Assembly: GCA_002336675.1 (NCBI GenBank)
Contig: DDEI01000066.1
Coordinates: 1-56,426 of the forward strand
DNA: 56,426 nt
Reading direction: 5' to 3'
DNA from: Flavobacteriales bacterium UBA1958
Lineage (GTDB): Bacteria > Bacteroidota > Bacteroidia > Flavobacteriales_D > Sanyastnellaceae
Made by a program: the position numbers and the translations under genes. The notes under the pieces are model-generated. The model was not told the DNA's origin and ran no database searches. It saw only the letters and a program-made list of their open reading frames with translations. How positions within the stretch are numbered: position 1 is the first letter of the stretch; each line of letters starts with the position of its first letter. This document shows, piece by piece, positions 43,396 through 52,123 of the stretch.

Positions 43396-43409
43396 CTTTG
43401 GGTATACGA

Positions 43410-44186
43410 CTATTTTTTCAGGGACTTTACATCGTTTCTTAATTCTGCCACTTGGTTAATTAGATCCTGCATCCCAGACGGAACTGGCAGCTGTTCTGGC
43501 AGTGAAAACGTGGTGTAGCCTACTGATTTCCAAACTTCTACTACTTGGTTTATGTTTAGGTAATAGGGTTCATAATCAGTATTATCCGAAATGAGTTTAA
43601 TTTCTTTTTTATCGGTGATGTGGTTTTCTAATCGCTTATAAACAACACCGTCTTCCTGTGTTACTACTACATAGCAGTGGTTGTCTCTAATAGTCTTCCA
43701 GTCTTGTACGTATTCACAAATCACATAAGAGCCGGTGACTAAAGGGTTCATGCTATCCCCTTCTATCTGGAACACTCGGTAAGATTTCTGTCCTGCTAGT
43801 TCCGGGAAAGGAAGGTTGAAATGGGGTAATTCTCCTATGTAATCGGAATCTCCATAACCGAGCGCATATCCTGCAGACACTTTTACTGGAACTAGTGGAG
43901 TCTGTTCTTCATCTGTATTTCTATCTACTATAATAGGAAGCACTCTAAGGTTATTTCCTGAAACATACAGAGGAGCTTCGTTTTTCTCTAAGTCTTTGGT
44001 TAGTAAGTCGTCTATAGAAACTTTGAAATACCGACAGATATCCTGCAGCAGATTCAGTTTAGGCTCTGACCTCCCTTCTTCATAAGCACCTATAACAGAT
44101 CTCTTCACGCCTATTTTATCAGCGAATTTAGCTTGGGTAAGGTGCTTTTGTTTCCTGAGGATTTTTATGTTTTTACTTAAATACAT
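43410..44186 (-). CDS. XRE-HTH / S24 peptidase self-cleaving repressor (LexA/CI type)
   Basis: 258 residues. The N-terminal helix-turn-helix of the Cro/CI type is LTQAKFADKIGVKRSVIGAY (16-35) plus EEGRSEP. The C-terminal S24 domain has the whole self-cleavage set: Ala-Gly bond in VSAGYALG (Ala105-Gly106), nucleophile Ser145 in EGDSMNPLV, and general-base Lys184 in VVYKRLEN. Such repressors cut themselves when bound to RecA filaments. It is upstream of and co-oriented with dinB and accessory dnaE, and is the natural candidate for their DNA-damage control. A short coiled-coil-like tail (~240-258) ends the protein. Two direct repeats precede its start. Confidence 0.88.
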   Translation of the reverse strand: MYLSKNIKILRKQKHLTQAKFADKIGVKRSVIGAYEEGRSEPKLNLLQDICRYFKVSIDDLLTKDLEKNEAPLYVSGNNLRVLPIIVDRNTDEEQTPLVPVKVSAGYALGYGDSDYIGELPHFNLPFPELAGQKSYRVFQIEGDSMNPLVTGSYVICEYVQDWKTIRDNHCYVVVTQEDGVVYKRLENHITDKKEIKLISDNTDYEPYYLNINQVVEVWKSVGYTTFSLPEQLPVPSGMQDLINQVAELRNDVKSLKK

Positions 44187-44190
44187 TTCA

Positions 44191-44221
44191 GAATGCTAAA
44201 ATAATAAGAATGCTAAAATAA
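44191..44221. repeat. Two direct repeats before the S24 repressor gene (autoregulation candidate)
   Basis: GAATGCTAAAATAA occurs at 44191-44204 and again at 44208-44221, exact over 14 bases with a 17-base period. They lie 5-35 bases upstream of the repressor ATG. On the minus strand each contains TATTTTAG, one base from the -7 consensus. A regulatory site is inferred. Confidence 0.45.
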
Positions 44222-44491
44222 ATGGAGTTTATTGTGTGTTATTTTTCATCTCTAAAAAGAGGAATAAAGAACCGTGGATTAAGTTCCTTTATAACAGATA
44301 TTTAGGAAGCTGATTTAGCTATGGAAAACAGAGGAAGGGTCGTTAGGGTTTTACAGCAGATTCTGAATTATATAATCTGTGTTTCTGTTTTAAGAATGAA
44401 ACAGAAGGGATGTATAATTTTATAGGGCACGGAGAGGGATGTTCTACAGAATAGTATTGAACTAATTACGTATCGCAGTGTAGAGATAACC
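44222..44491. other. Intergenic region between S24 repressor and T9SS protein genes
   Basis: About 270 bases with no recognised gene, RNA or repeat beyond the direct repeats just to the left. Confidence 0.3.
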
Positions 44492-45946
44492 CTATCTAAG
44501 GAGTATCTTTTTATTACTAATTTTAGAATCATTGACCTGTACTAGATAAACTCCAGGTTTTAGGTTTAAATAAATTTTCCTGGCGTTAACAGTAGAGTTC
44601 AGAACCTTACTACCTAGTAAGTTATATATTGAGTAAGTTCTAGTATCGGCGGGAAAGTATAATTCATTCGTTATATCTGAATAGTAAAAGTCAGAATCAG
44701 GCGCGGTATTCTCTTCTATGCGTTGAAAAAAATCAGAAGTAGTACCTAGGTTTTCTGTAGTAGAAAAATTCTCATCCGATCCGTTATTTCTGGTTCGAAT
44801 TATGAATGCATCAAATTGTCCTTGGCCTAGACCGTCAGTCCTTCCTACTGCTATATATGCATTAGCTATTCTAATAAAGTGCTCGGGATAATCGTCATTA
44901 TTGGTTCCGAAAGTAGTCTGGTTTACGAATGTGTTCGTTCGGGTTATTCTTTTAATAAAGAAGTCATTTCCCTGATTTCCGAAGCCAGCATCTAAGATGC
45001 TGCCTGTGCACACGAGTTCATTAGATCTACCAATTTCAGCATTTAGCCATTTAGTAGTTCCTGAGCTAGCTATAGTATCTAGCCACATCACGTCTCCCAT
45101 ATCATCTAACCTAGCCATAGTAGCATTGGTAGATTCCGTGTTTGTGTTATAAATTTCTCCTAGAATAAAGTAAGTCTCATCTATAGGGTCTGCTAAAACT
45201 GCGTGAAGAATGTTGGTTCCTTCTGTTCCATAACTTCTCTCTAGAATGACTTCTCCCTCATTATCGGTGAGTACAAACCATTGCTCGGAATTTTCATTGT
45301 CCAATTTCTTTTCACCGCCAAACATTAGTAGTCCGTTCCCAGATTCTCTTCCGTCATTAAACAGTTCGTTAAATTCAGAGGAGAAGGTTTTTTCCCAAAG
45401 TACAGTTCCGTTCTCATCTATCTTAGCAGCATAGGCGTCTGCATTTTCAGAATAACTATAGGTTTCCCCAGTAATAAGAAAACCGCCAGAAATAGGAGAG
45501 ATGGAATTACCGAAATCCCAATTGTCTCCACCTAAGTGTTTATCCCATAATAGCTCACCGTCTTCAGAAAACTGAGCAAGTAAAATATCATAGCTAGTAG
45601 ATGGGTTTAAGAGTTTACCTATTGCCAAATAACCTTCGCCATTCGGTACTATATCTTCAAAAGAAGCATCAGAGTATTCGGAGTAGGTTACTGACCAAAG
45701 AAGATTCATCAAAGAATCCGTTTTTACCAGATATCCCTTATTCCCATTGCCATTTTGAGAACTCGTGTAGCCACCAAATACGAGGTTAGAATCAGTATCG
45801 AAAAGAACAGCGTTAAAGCCATCTTCAAAAACCCCGCCTAGCGTAACGTACATAGAAGAATCTGATTGCGAGAAGCTCATAGCGGTGCAATAAAACATGG
45901 CTACGCAGAAAAAAATATTCTTTAAAATCTTAGAAGATGTGGTCAT
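44492..45946 (-). CDS. T9SS-exported beta-propeller-like protein
   Basis: 484 residues. The signal peptide covers about 1-26 (ends MSFSQ). At least five degenerate repeats of ~50-60 residues follow, each with a hydrophobic strand, a Gly-Gly turn and a closing G-x-x-x-W/E motif (GELLWDKHLGG, GTVLWEKTFSS, GEVILERSYG, GDVMWLDTIAS). This points to a beta-propeller. The last ~75 residues (YSIYNLLGSKVLNSTVNARK ... NKKILLR) form a type A T9SS sorting domain. No catalytic residues seen. Surface binding or adhesion is a guess. Confidence 0.75.
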   Translation of the reverse strand: MTTSSKILKNIFFCVAMFYCTAMSFSQSDSSMYVTLGGVFEDGFNAVLFDTDSNLVFGGYTSSQNGNGNKGYLVKTDSLMNLLWSVTYSEYSDASFEDIVPNGEGYLAIGKLLNPSTSYDILLAQFSEDGELLWDKHLGGDNWDFGNSISPISGGFLITGETYSYSENADAYAAKIDENGTVLWEKTFSSEFNELFNDGRESGNGLLMFGGEKKLDNENSEQWFVLTDNEGEVILERSYGTEGTNILHAVLADPIDETYFILGEIYNTNTESTNATMARLDDMGDVMWLDTIASSGTTKWLNAEIGRSNELVCTGSILDAGFGNQGNDFFIKRITRTNTFVNQTTFGTNNDDYPEHFIRIANAYIAVGRTDGLGQGQFDAFIIRTRNNGSDENFSTTENLGTTSDFFQRIEENTAPDSDFYYSDITNELYFPADTRTYSIYNLLGSKVLNSTVNARKIYLNLKPGVYLVQVNDSKISNKKILLR

Positions 45947-45987
45947 TTCATTACAAATTAAATCAATTTACACTAAACTTTTAAGGG

Positions 45988-46650
45988 CTAAATATTCAAA
46001 TATTTCATGAGTTCTTCATACCTATTCTGAAGAGAGTCGGAAAAACGCTGCTTCTGGTATGACGCCTTTATGGTATAGTCATATCGTTCGAACGTTTGGA
46101 TGATAGCGCTTAAGTCCTGTCTGTTTATCTTTAGCGTAACCTCAGAGTACTTTTGGCTAACCGAAGAAGTAATACTAGCACTTAAAATTTTAGCATCATT
46201 TTCCTCTACTAATCTAGCTATTTCTGTTAGAGAATAATCTCTTTCAGGCATTTCTAAGACTAACACTCCTCCTGGCGCCTTCACAGATTTCATATCTGTT
46301 AATTGGTTCAGAAGGTCAGGTGCAGAAACCGCACCTACATAAGTAGTGCCTTCGATAGTAACAGGGAGTAGACTTAGCTTATAGTTAGACATAATACTGA
46401 GCGCATCAAATAAATGTGAATTGGCATCCACAGAAATTTGCATTAAATCATGCGGAATAGAATTAAACGCTGAAGTAGGGTTCTCCAAAAGAAGAATTTC
46501 TTCCTCAGAAATAACACCCATAAAAATATCACCACTTACTACAGGAAGATGTTTAACATCAAACTGCTCCATAAGAATGAGGGCATTTTCCCCACTTTCT
46601 CCTGGTGTAAGTAAGGGTAAATCTTGTGATATGATTTCTGCTGCGTTCAC
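45988..46650 (-). CDS. CBS-domain protein with C-terminal ACT-like domain
   Basis: 220 residues, no signal peptide. A pair of CBS motifs (~1-60: AAEIISQDLPLL, VKHLPVVSGDIFMGVISEEE; ~70-125: SHLFDALSIMSNYKLSLLPV, TTYVGAVSAPDLL) forms one Bateman module. An ACT-like segment (~135-205, VLVLEMPERDYSLTEIARLV) follows, as in AcuB-like proteins. It probably binds adenine nucleotides and acts as a sensor; the target is unknown. Divergent from pdxJ. Confidence 0.82.
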   Translation of the reverse strand: MNAAEIISQDLPLLTPGESGENALILMEQFDVKHLPVVSGDIFMGVISEEEILLLENPTSAFNSIPHDLMQISVDANSHLFDALSIMSNYKLSLLPVTIEGTTYVGAVSAPDLLNQLTDMKSVKAPGGVLVLEMPERDYSLTEIARLVEENDAKILSASITSSVSQKYSEVTLKINRQDLSAIIQTFERYDYTIKASYQKQRFSDSLQNRYEELMKYLNI

Positions 46651-46719
46651 TATTAAAACTTTATGCTAATAATACACTTTTATGATTATATACCCTATCC
46701 ATCTGACATTAGTTACCAC

Positions 46720-46727
46720 TATCTTTG
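46720..46727 (+). promoter_or_regulatory. -7 promoter box TATCTTTG of pdxJ
   Basis: TATCTTTG fits TAnnTTTG and lies 28 bases before the pdxJ ATG. No clear -33 TTG. Confidence 0.55.
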
Positions 46728-46755
46728 TCCCAGATAAATCTGATAAATAACTCTG

Positions 46756-47469
46756 ATGATTAAACTCAGCGTAAACGTAAATAAAATAGCTACTCTCAGA
46801 AATGCTAGAGGAGGTAGTGTTCCTAATCTATTAGAGGCTGTAAAAAACATAGAGCGATTCGGAGCAGATGGAATCACTGTTCACCCTAGGCCAGATGAAC
46901 GTCATATTACCTATAAAGATGTTTATGACCTGAAGAAAGTAGTCTCTACTGAATTTAATATAGAAGGGTATCCAAACCAGCGATTTATTGATTTAGTGCT
47001 TGAGGTAAAGCCTGAGCAAGTTACTCTTGTGCCAGATCTTCCAGACGCGCTTACTTCTGATGCTGGATGGGATACTATTAAGCACCATGAAATGCTGAGA
47101 AAAGTGATTTTAAAATTCAAGGCTGAAGGAATTAGAACTTCTATTTTCATAGAGACCGATGCTGATATGATTAAGGCTGCAGTGAAAACTGGGACAGACA
47201 GAATAGAACTCTACACTGAGAGCTACGCTAAAGAGTTTGATGCTGATAAGAAAGCTGCAGTGGAGCCGTTTGTAACCTCTTGTAAGTTAGCTGTTGAATT
47301 AGGGCTAGGAATTAATGCTGGCCATGATCTAAACCTAGAGAACTTAAGGTATTTCGCACTGCAGTGCGAAGGTCTACTTGAGGTTTCTATAGGACACGCT
47401 TTAGTTAGTGATGCTCTTTATTTAGGCTTAGAGAATGTGGTGAGAATGTATAAAAGAGAGTTGAGATGA
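46756..47469 (+). CDS. pdxJ: Pyridoxine 5'-phosphate synthase
   Basis: 237 residues. PdxJ features: LSVNVNKIATLRNARGG at the N-terminus (NVNKIATLRN), GADGITVHPRPDERHI with the substrate His/Arg residues, EGYPNQRF, RIELYTESYA and GLGINAGHDLNLENL. It joins 1-deoxyxylulose-5-phosphate and 3-amino-2-oxopropyl phosphate to make pyridoxine phosphate (DXP-dependent vitamin B6 route). Overlaps the alpha/beta hydrolase gene by 4 bases (ATGA). A perfect 18-bp palindrome lies inside the gene at 47353-47370. Confidence 0.96.
   Translation: MIKLSVNVNKIATLRNARGGSVPNLLEAVKNIERFGADGITVHPRPDERHITYKDVYDLKKVVSTEFNIEGYPNQRFIDLVLEVKPEQVTLVPDLPDALTSDAGWDTIKHHEMLRKVILKFKAEGIRTSIFIETDADMIKAAVKTGTDRIELYTESYAKEFDADKKAAVEPFVTSCKLAVELGLGINAGHDLNLENLRYFALQCEGLLEVSIGHALVSDALYLGLENVVRMYKRELR
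47353..47370. repeat. Perfect 18-bp palindrome inside pdxJ
   Basis: TTCGCACTGCAGTGCGAA reads the same on both strands and encodes FALQCE in frame. May be a protein-binding site or chance. Confidence 0.6.
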
Positions 47470-48230
47470 GGCTGAATTATAAAGTGAAAGGTGAGTCGGG
47501 AGAGCCACTAGTAATTATTCACGGGTTATTTGGCTCATTGGATAACTGGCAGACCATAGCCAATAGACTATCTGAAATATTTATGGTTTACTTGGTTGAT
47601 TTAAGAAATCACGGAAAATCTCCTCATTCAGACCATCATTCTTATGAGCTCATGGTGGAGGATTTAAAAGAATTTTTCGAAGATAATTTTTTAAATGAAG
47701 TGAATCTCATTGGTCATTCTATGGGAGGAAAAACCGCTTTATTATTCTCAGACAAATATCCAGAATATATAGCCAAATTGATGGTTGTAGATATAGGAGT
47801 AAAAGGATACCCCCCTCATCACTCCGAGATATTAAAAGGATTAAATGCTATTCCTCAAGGAGAGTTTTCTTCTAGAAATCAAGCAGATGAGATCCTTGTG
47901 AATTACGTTCCAGATTTTCCTACACGGCAGTTTTTATTAAAGAACTTAACTAGAGACGAGCATAAGAAGCTAGTTTGGAAAATGAATCTTCCTGTTTTAG
48001 AAAGATATATTTCAGAAATAGGCGCGGAACTTCCTATAGATAGGATTGCAATAGAAACCATTTTCGTTAGAGGAGGGGTTAGTAATTATATTTTAGAATC
48101 AGATTATAGGTCTATAAAAGAGCTGCTGCCAAATTCTAGCGTAATAACCGCTAAAAATTCAGGACATTGGGTTCATGCAGAAGAACCTGAGTTTTTTTAT
48201 GCAGAAGTAATGAAATTCTTCGGAGAATAA
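47466..48230 (+). CDS. Alpha/beta hydrolase (YbfF-like esterase)
   Basis: 254 residues, no signal peptide. Oxyanion motif HGLFGSLDNW (His19-Gly20), nucleophile elbow GHSMGG (Ser85), LVDLRNHGKSPHSDHHSY typical of YbfF-like hydrolases, and the catalytic His in NSGHWVHAEEPEFF (~234). It hydrolyses esters or thioesters of unknown identity. Shares a 4-base ATGA overlap with pdxJ, so the two are co-translated; a link to vitamin B6 metabolism is not established. Confidence 0.88.
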   Translation: MRLNYKVKGESGEPLVIIHGLFGSLDNWQTIANRLSEIFMVYLVDLRNHGKSPHSDHHSYELMVEDLKEFFEDNFLNEVNLIGHSMGGKTALLFSDKYPEYIAKLMVVDIGVKGYPPHHSEILKGLNAIPQGEFSSRNQADEILVNYVPDFPTRQFLLKNLTRDEHKKLVWKMNLPVLERYISEIGAELPIDRIAIETIFVRGGVSNYILESDYRSIKELLPNSSVITAKNSGHWVHAEEPEFFYAEVMKFFGE

Positions 48231-48299
48231 AAGCGGCATTCATGGAATTATTTTCGGGATTACTTCGTAAATTCATATGCTTTTTCAAAATTAGTTTTA

Positions 48300-49664
48300 A
48301 TGAATATTGCCAAATTGAGCTATCTGTTGATAGGTGCTTCCGTAGTTTTTTACTCTTGTAAAAAAGATGAATCAGCTAAATGTGAAGACACTACTATAGA
48401 TTTAGACATTAAGCTTCAGGCTGCTATAGATAGCGCCACAGAAGGAGAGGGAAGGGCGGCACTATTATTACCTGACAGCTATGATTTCAGTAATATCCCA
48501 CAAGATCCTTTAAATACAATTACTACTGCGAAAGTAGAGTTAGGAAAGCTCCTTTTTCATGAAACTGCTATTGGTATAAATGCTAAATATGAGAATGGAA
48601 TAGGAACATTCAGCTGTGCGTCATGTCACCATGCTGCTGCTGGATTTCAAGCTAACAGAAAGCAAGGAATTGGTGATGGAGGTTTAGGTTTTGGCATAGC
48701 AGGAGAAGGAAGGGAACCGAACCCTGAGTATTCCTTGGATAGTTTAGATGTTCAGCCGATAAGAACCCCTACGGCTATGAATGGAGCTTATCAGAAAATC
48801 ATGCTTTGGAATGGGCAGTTCGGAGCTACTGGAATGAACGAAGGAACAGAAGACCAGTGGTCAGAGCTCACTCCTATTGTAAATAATCAGTTTGGTCATG
48901 AGGGCTTAGAAACTCAGGCCATAGCGAGTTTGTCTGTTCATAGAATGGATATTTTTCCTGAAATTTCAGACCAACTGCCTGAATATGAGCTACTGTTCGA
49001 CGCCGCTTTCCCGGATGTCCCCGCAGATTTAAGAATGTCAGTTCGTTTTGCAGGATTAGCTATAGGCGCTTATGAAAGAACGATCCTTTCAAATAAAGCG
49101 CCTTGGCAGGATTATCTGCGGGGCAATGAAAGTGCCTTGACGAACGGTGAAAAAAGAGGAGCAGAGCTATTCTTTAAAAAAGCCAACTGTTACCAGTGCC
49201 ATAATGGACCTAGTTTAGCTAACATGCAATTTGATGCTATAGGAATGGCCAATCTTGATGGCCCAGGAGTTTATGGGACAGCTGGAGCAGAAGGGACTAA
49301 TAGAGGTAGAGGAGGATTCACGGGGAATCCAGAAGATGATTACAAATTCAAAATACCGCAGTTGTATAATTTGAAAGACTCACCATTCTACGGACATGGA
49401 GGAAGCTTTACTGATTTAAGATCCTTAGTAGAATATAAAAACTCTGCAGTTCCTGAAAATGACATGGTTCCTTTTGGACAATTGTCAGAGCACTTCGTGC
49501 CGTTGGATTTATCAGATGAAGAGGTTACAGATTTAGTAAGCTTCTTAGAAAACGGATTGTATGATGGGGACTTATTTAGGTATGTTCCTATTGAACTTCC
49601 ATCAGGAAATTGCATTCCAAATAACGACCCAGTATCACAAGTAGACCAAGGGTGTGTGAATTAG
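48300..49664 (+). CDS. Third di-heme cytochrome c peroxidase-like lipoprotein
   Basis: 454 residues. A lipoprotein signal ends VFYSC. Two heme motifs are CASCHH (first domain) and CYQCHN (second). It is longer than the two MauG-like proteins in this window, with inserted loops (QGIGDGGLGFGIAGEGREP, GFTGNPEDDYKFKIPQLYN). The C-terminal end carries two cysteines (SGNCIPNNDP and QGCVN) that may form a disulfide. At the usual FWDGR site it reads IMLWNGQFG, so the Trp is kept. Likely a periplasmic di-heme peroxidase or oxidase. Single gene; no MbnP-type partner beside it. Confidence 0.83.
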   Translation: MNIAKLSYLLIGASVVFYSCKKDESAKCEDTTIDLDIKLQAAIDSATEGEGRAALLLPDSYDFSNIPQDPLNTITTAKVELGKLLFHETAIGINAKYENGIGTFSCASCHHAAAGFQANRKQGIGDGGLGFGIAGEGREPNPEYSLDSLDVQPIRTPTAMNGAYQKIMLWNGQFGATGMNEGTEDQWSELTPIVNNQFGHEGLETQAIASLSVHRMDIFPEISDQLPEYELLFDAAFPDVPADLRMSVRFAGLAIGAYERTILSNKAPWQDYLRGNESALTNGEKRGAELFFKKANCYQCHNGPSLANMQFDAIGMANLDGPGVYGTAGAEGTNRGRGGFTGNPEDDYKFKIPQLYNLKDSPFYGHGGSFTDLRSLVEYKNSAVPENDMVPFGQLSEHFVPLDLSDEEVTDLVSFLENGLYDGDLFRYVPIELPSGNCIPNNDPVSQVDQGCVN

Positions 49665-49798
49665 GGAGGGGTTCACGAGTTACAAGTTTTTCTTGTGCAT
49701 TACAAAATAAAATGTTTTTTTCACACCCTTGATTCGCCTGCTAAGCGGTCATCGAAATGCATCACCCCAAAATACAAACAGCTAATTTGGTCTATCCG

Positions 49799-51589
49799 TC
49801 AGACATCAAAATTTGAACTCCGGATCTCCTCTCGATACGCAGCTAAAAGCTGTGTCCTAGAAATAACTCCCACATAAGTAGTGTGATCGACCACGGGGAG
49901 TTTCCAGGCTTCGGTGTCTTCGAATTTCTTCATTACTTCCTGGATGTTATTAGTTATAGAAATTACCTCAGGAGGAGTGGAAAGTAAATCGGCTATTTTG
50001 GCCTTAGAGAAGACTTCAGGGTTGAATAGAATAGGCCGTAAATCATCGATGGTTATTTGACCCAGTAGGTTTCCGTTCTTATCTATTACCGGATATATAA
50101 GCTGGTCTGTTTGTTCTAAAACGGATTCTACATCTCTAAGCCGTTGTTCTGGAGAGAAGGTTTTAAAATCGGTGTGGATCAGTTCTTCTAGATTCATAAG
50201 TGTCATAGCAGCCTCATCTTTATCGTGTGTGATGAGTTCTCCTCTTTGAGCTAATTCTCTTGTGTAAATAGTTGTTTTCATAAGCGACTTGGACACATAA
50301 TAGGAAGTAGCGGCTGTGAGCATCAGCGGGATATAAAGCCCATAACCCCCAGCTACTTCTGCTATCATAAATATGGCGGTTAAAGGAGCATGAAGTACAC
50401 CTGCTATTAACCCAGCCATCCCAACTAAAGTGAAGTTTTCTGACGGTAGAGTAGTATTGATTTCATAGTATTTAAAAAACCGAGAAAAGAAGAACCCGAG
50501 AGTTCCCCCCATGAATAGAGATGGAGCAAAAATTCCCCCTATTCCACCAGAGCCTATTGTGAGCGAAGTAGCAATTACTTTAAATAAAACCAAGCAGAAT
50601 AGGAACAATAACATCATCGACCCGCTTTCGGTCCAGTTACCGAAGAACGTGTCCTCCGCTATCTTTCTAAACTGCTGATTGAATCCATTATCAGAAATAA
50701 GTTGGTTCAATATTTCATACCCTTCACCATAGAGGGGAGGAAAAATCCAGACTACAGTTCCCAGTAGAATTCCACCAGAAATAGCGCGTGCCTTCCAGTT
50801 TTTTACAGCTTGAAATTTAGAAGTAATAAAAAGGTAAAACCTACTGAAGTAAACAGAAGAAAGTCCTGTAAGAACCCCAAGTAAAATGAAGTAACCAGAC
50901 TCCTTTAATTGAAATTCATGAATCAGATTAAACCTAATAATAGAATCATCGCCACCATACAAACTGGTAATCATTACCGCAGAAATAGACGCTACTAGAA
51001 GTGGAATCAAACTAGAAACAGAAAACTCTAGCATGAGCACTTCCACTGCAAAAACTACTGCAGCTAGTGGAGCTTTGAAAATGGCAGCCATGGCAGCGGC
51101 AGCGGCGCAACCGATGAGAAGAGTTTTTGTTTTGTAATCTACTTTAAAGAGTCTTCCTAGGTTAGACCCCCATGCTGCATTGGTTTGAACTAAAGGGCCT
51201 TCTAGCCCAGCTGACCCACCAAAACCAGCGGTAAAAATACTGGTGAGTAGAGAGGAGTAGAGGTTGTGTGTTTTAACATTGCTGCGCTTCTTACTTATGG
51301 AATAAAGTACGCTGGGGATACCAGAATACAGCCTTTTTTTTAAAATTTTATTTACAATAAAAACGGTAATTAAAATCCCTATAAGTGGATAGAAAACGTA
51401 GAGTCCGCCTAAAGTTTTAGTCATAGACCCAGAAGTAATAAATTCTCTAATGGAACTCACTGACCATTTCAGAAAAACGGCAAAACAACCAGATAAAAGG
51501 CCGATAGCAATAGCTAAAACGACCAAAAGGTGTTTCCTTTTAAGTTCAGATAGTTGGGAGGCTAGAGAAGTTAGAATCGATTTTACCAT
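49799..51589 (-). CDS. ClC-family chloride channel or transporter with C-terminal CBS pair
   Basis: 596 residues. Residues ~20-435 form the ClC membrane domain, with anion-site motifs SGIPSVLY (~89-96) and GGSAGLEGP (gating Glu130), and GIGGIFAPSLFMGG around 345-358. Residues ~455-590 hold two CBS motifs (YPVIDKNGNLLGQITIDDL; KLPVVDHTTYVGVISRTQLL). It moves Cl- (or another anion), either as a channel or in exchange for protons. The CBS module may sense nucleotides. Transcribed alone, divergent from the small gene at 51661. Confidence 0.92.
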   Translation of the reverse strand: MVKSILTSLASQLSELKRKHLLVVLAIAIGLLSGCFAVFLKWSVSSIREFITSGSMTKTLGGLYVFYPLIGILITVFIVNKILKKRLYSGIPSVLYSISKKRSNVKTHNLYSSLLTSIFTAGFGGSAGLEGPLVQTNAAWGSNLGRLFKVDYKTKTLLIGCAAAAAMAAIFKAPLAAVVFAVEVLMLEFSVSSLIPLLVASISAVMITSLYGGDDSIIRFNLIHEFQLKESGYFILLGVLTGLSSVYFSRFYLFITSKFQAVKNWKARAISGGILLGTVVWIFPPLYGEGYEILNQLISDNGFNQQFRKIAEDTFFGNWTESGSMMLLFLFCLVLFKVIATSLTIGSGGIGGIFAPSLFMGGTLGFFFSRFFKYYEINTTLPSENFTLVGMAGLIAGVLHAPLTAIFMIAEVAGGYGLYIPLMLTAATSYYVSKSLMKTTIYTRELAQRGELITHDKDEAAMTLMNLEELIHTDFKTFSPEQRLRDVESVLEQTDQLIYPVIDKNGNLLGQITIDDLRPILFNPEVFSKAKIADLLSTPPEVISITNNIQEVMKKFEDTEAWKLPVVDHTTYVGVISRTQLLAAYREEIRSSNFDV

Positions 51590-51660
51590 AGCTTAGCACA
51601 AATATTCAATTCATTTTGGCTTGTCCTTCATAGCTGGTCTAAAATTGCTAACAGTTCCAC

Positions 51661-52011
51661 ATGACTAAACTTTCCGAAAAAAACGAGATAGCCTCTTATT
51701 CTGATTTGCGTTTAGTGACGTTGCAATTGCAAAAGGATTTTATGATGTTCGCTGAGGATATAGAAGTGGAGGATATTCAGACATTTGAAGACCTAGAAAA
51801 AATTATTTTTTCTGAGATAATTGAGTTATTACAACGCAATAAATCTAAACTCACTCAAATAATTTACCGAATAGACATTCCAGAAAAGGCTATTTCAGAA
51901 GCGTTACATCCAGAGAATGAAGAGAGTTTTGAAAGAGCAATCAGCCGATTAATGGTAGAAAGAACGAAACTAAAAATTGAGATAAGGAAATCGATGAGTG
52001 AAAATCACTAA
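51661..52011 (+). CDS. Small helical protein of unknown function
   Basis: 116 residues, not recognised. Acidic and largely helical by eye (TLQLQKDFMMFAEDIEVEDI, RLMVERTKLKIEIRKSMSEN), no signal peptide, no cysteines, no membrane helix. The frame is in good agreement with local codon use and starts at an ATG 71 bases from the divergent ClC gene. It lies 112 bases before sucA, which has its own promoter box. Probably a real conserved protein, with no basis for a function. Confidence 0.6.
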   Translation: MTKLSEKNEIASYSDLRLVTLQLQKDFMMFAEDIEVEDIQTFEDLEKIIFSEIIELLQRNKSKLTQIIYRIDIPEKAISEALHPENEESFERAISRLMVERTKLKIEIRKSMSENH

Positions 52012-52080
52012 TACCCCCAATTTCTTTAAACTCAAGGCATGATTTATACGTTAAAAAGGCATTTTTAAGATTCAAGTTTG

Positions 52081-52088
52081 TAACTTTG
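52081..52088 (+). promoter_or_regulatory. -7 promoter box TAACTTTG of sucA
   Basis: TAACTTTG fits TAnnTTTG exactly, 35 bases before the sucA ATG. No well-spaced -33 TTG was found. Confidence 0.5.
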
Positions 52089-52123
52089 TTTCTACGCGAG
52101 TCCCAACGGATTTAAAAGAAAAC

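Larger units (their letters stand above)
42956..43409. other. 454-base intergenic region between dinB and the S24 repressor gene
   Basis: Contains the dinB operator candidate at 42966-42980, one exact copy of the 9-mer motif (43060-43068), a one-mismatch copy at 43314-43322, and a stem-loop at 43378-43395. No ORF of note and no RNA gene recognised. The rest shows nothing I can name. Confidence 0.4.

Noticed and set aside
49665..49798. CAAG/CTTG stem-loop between the third peroxidase and the ClC gene
   Set aside because: Only 5 bp with a T-only loop and no T tract after it; not convincing as a terminator.
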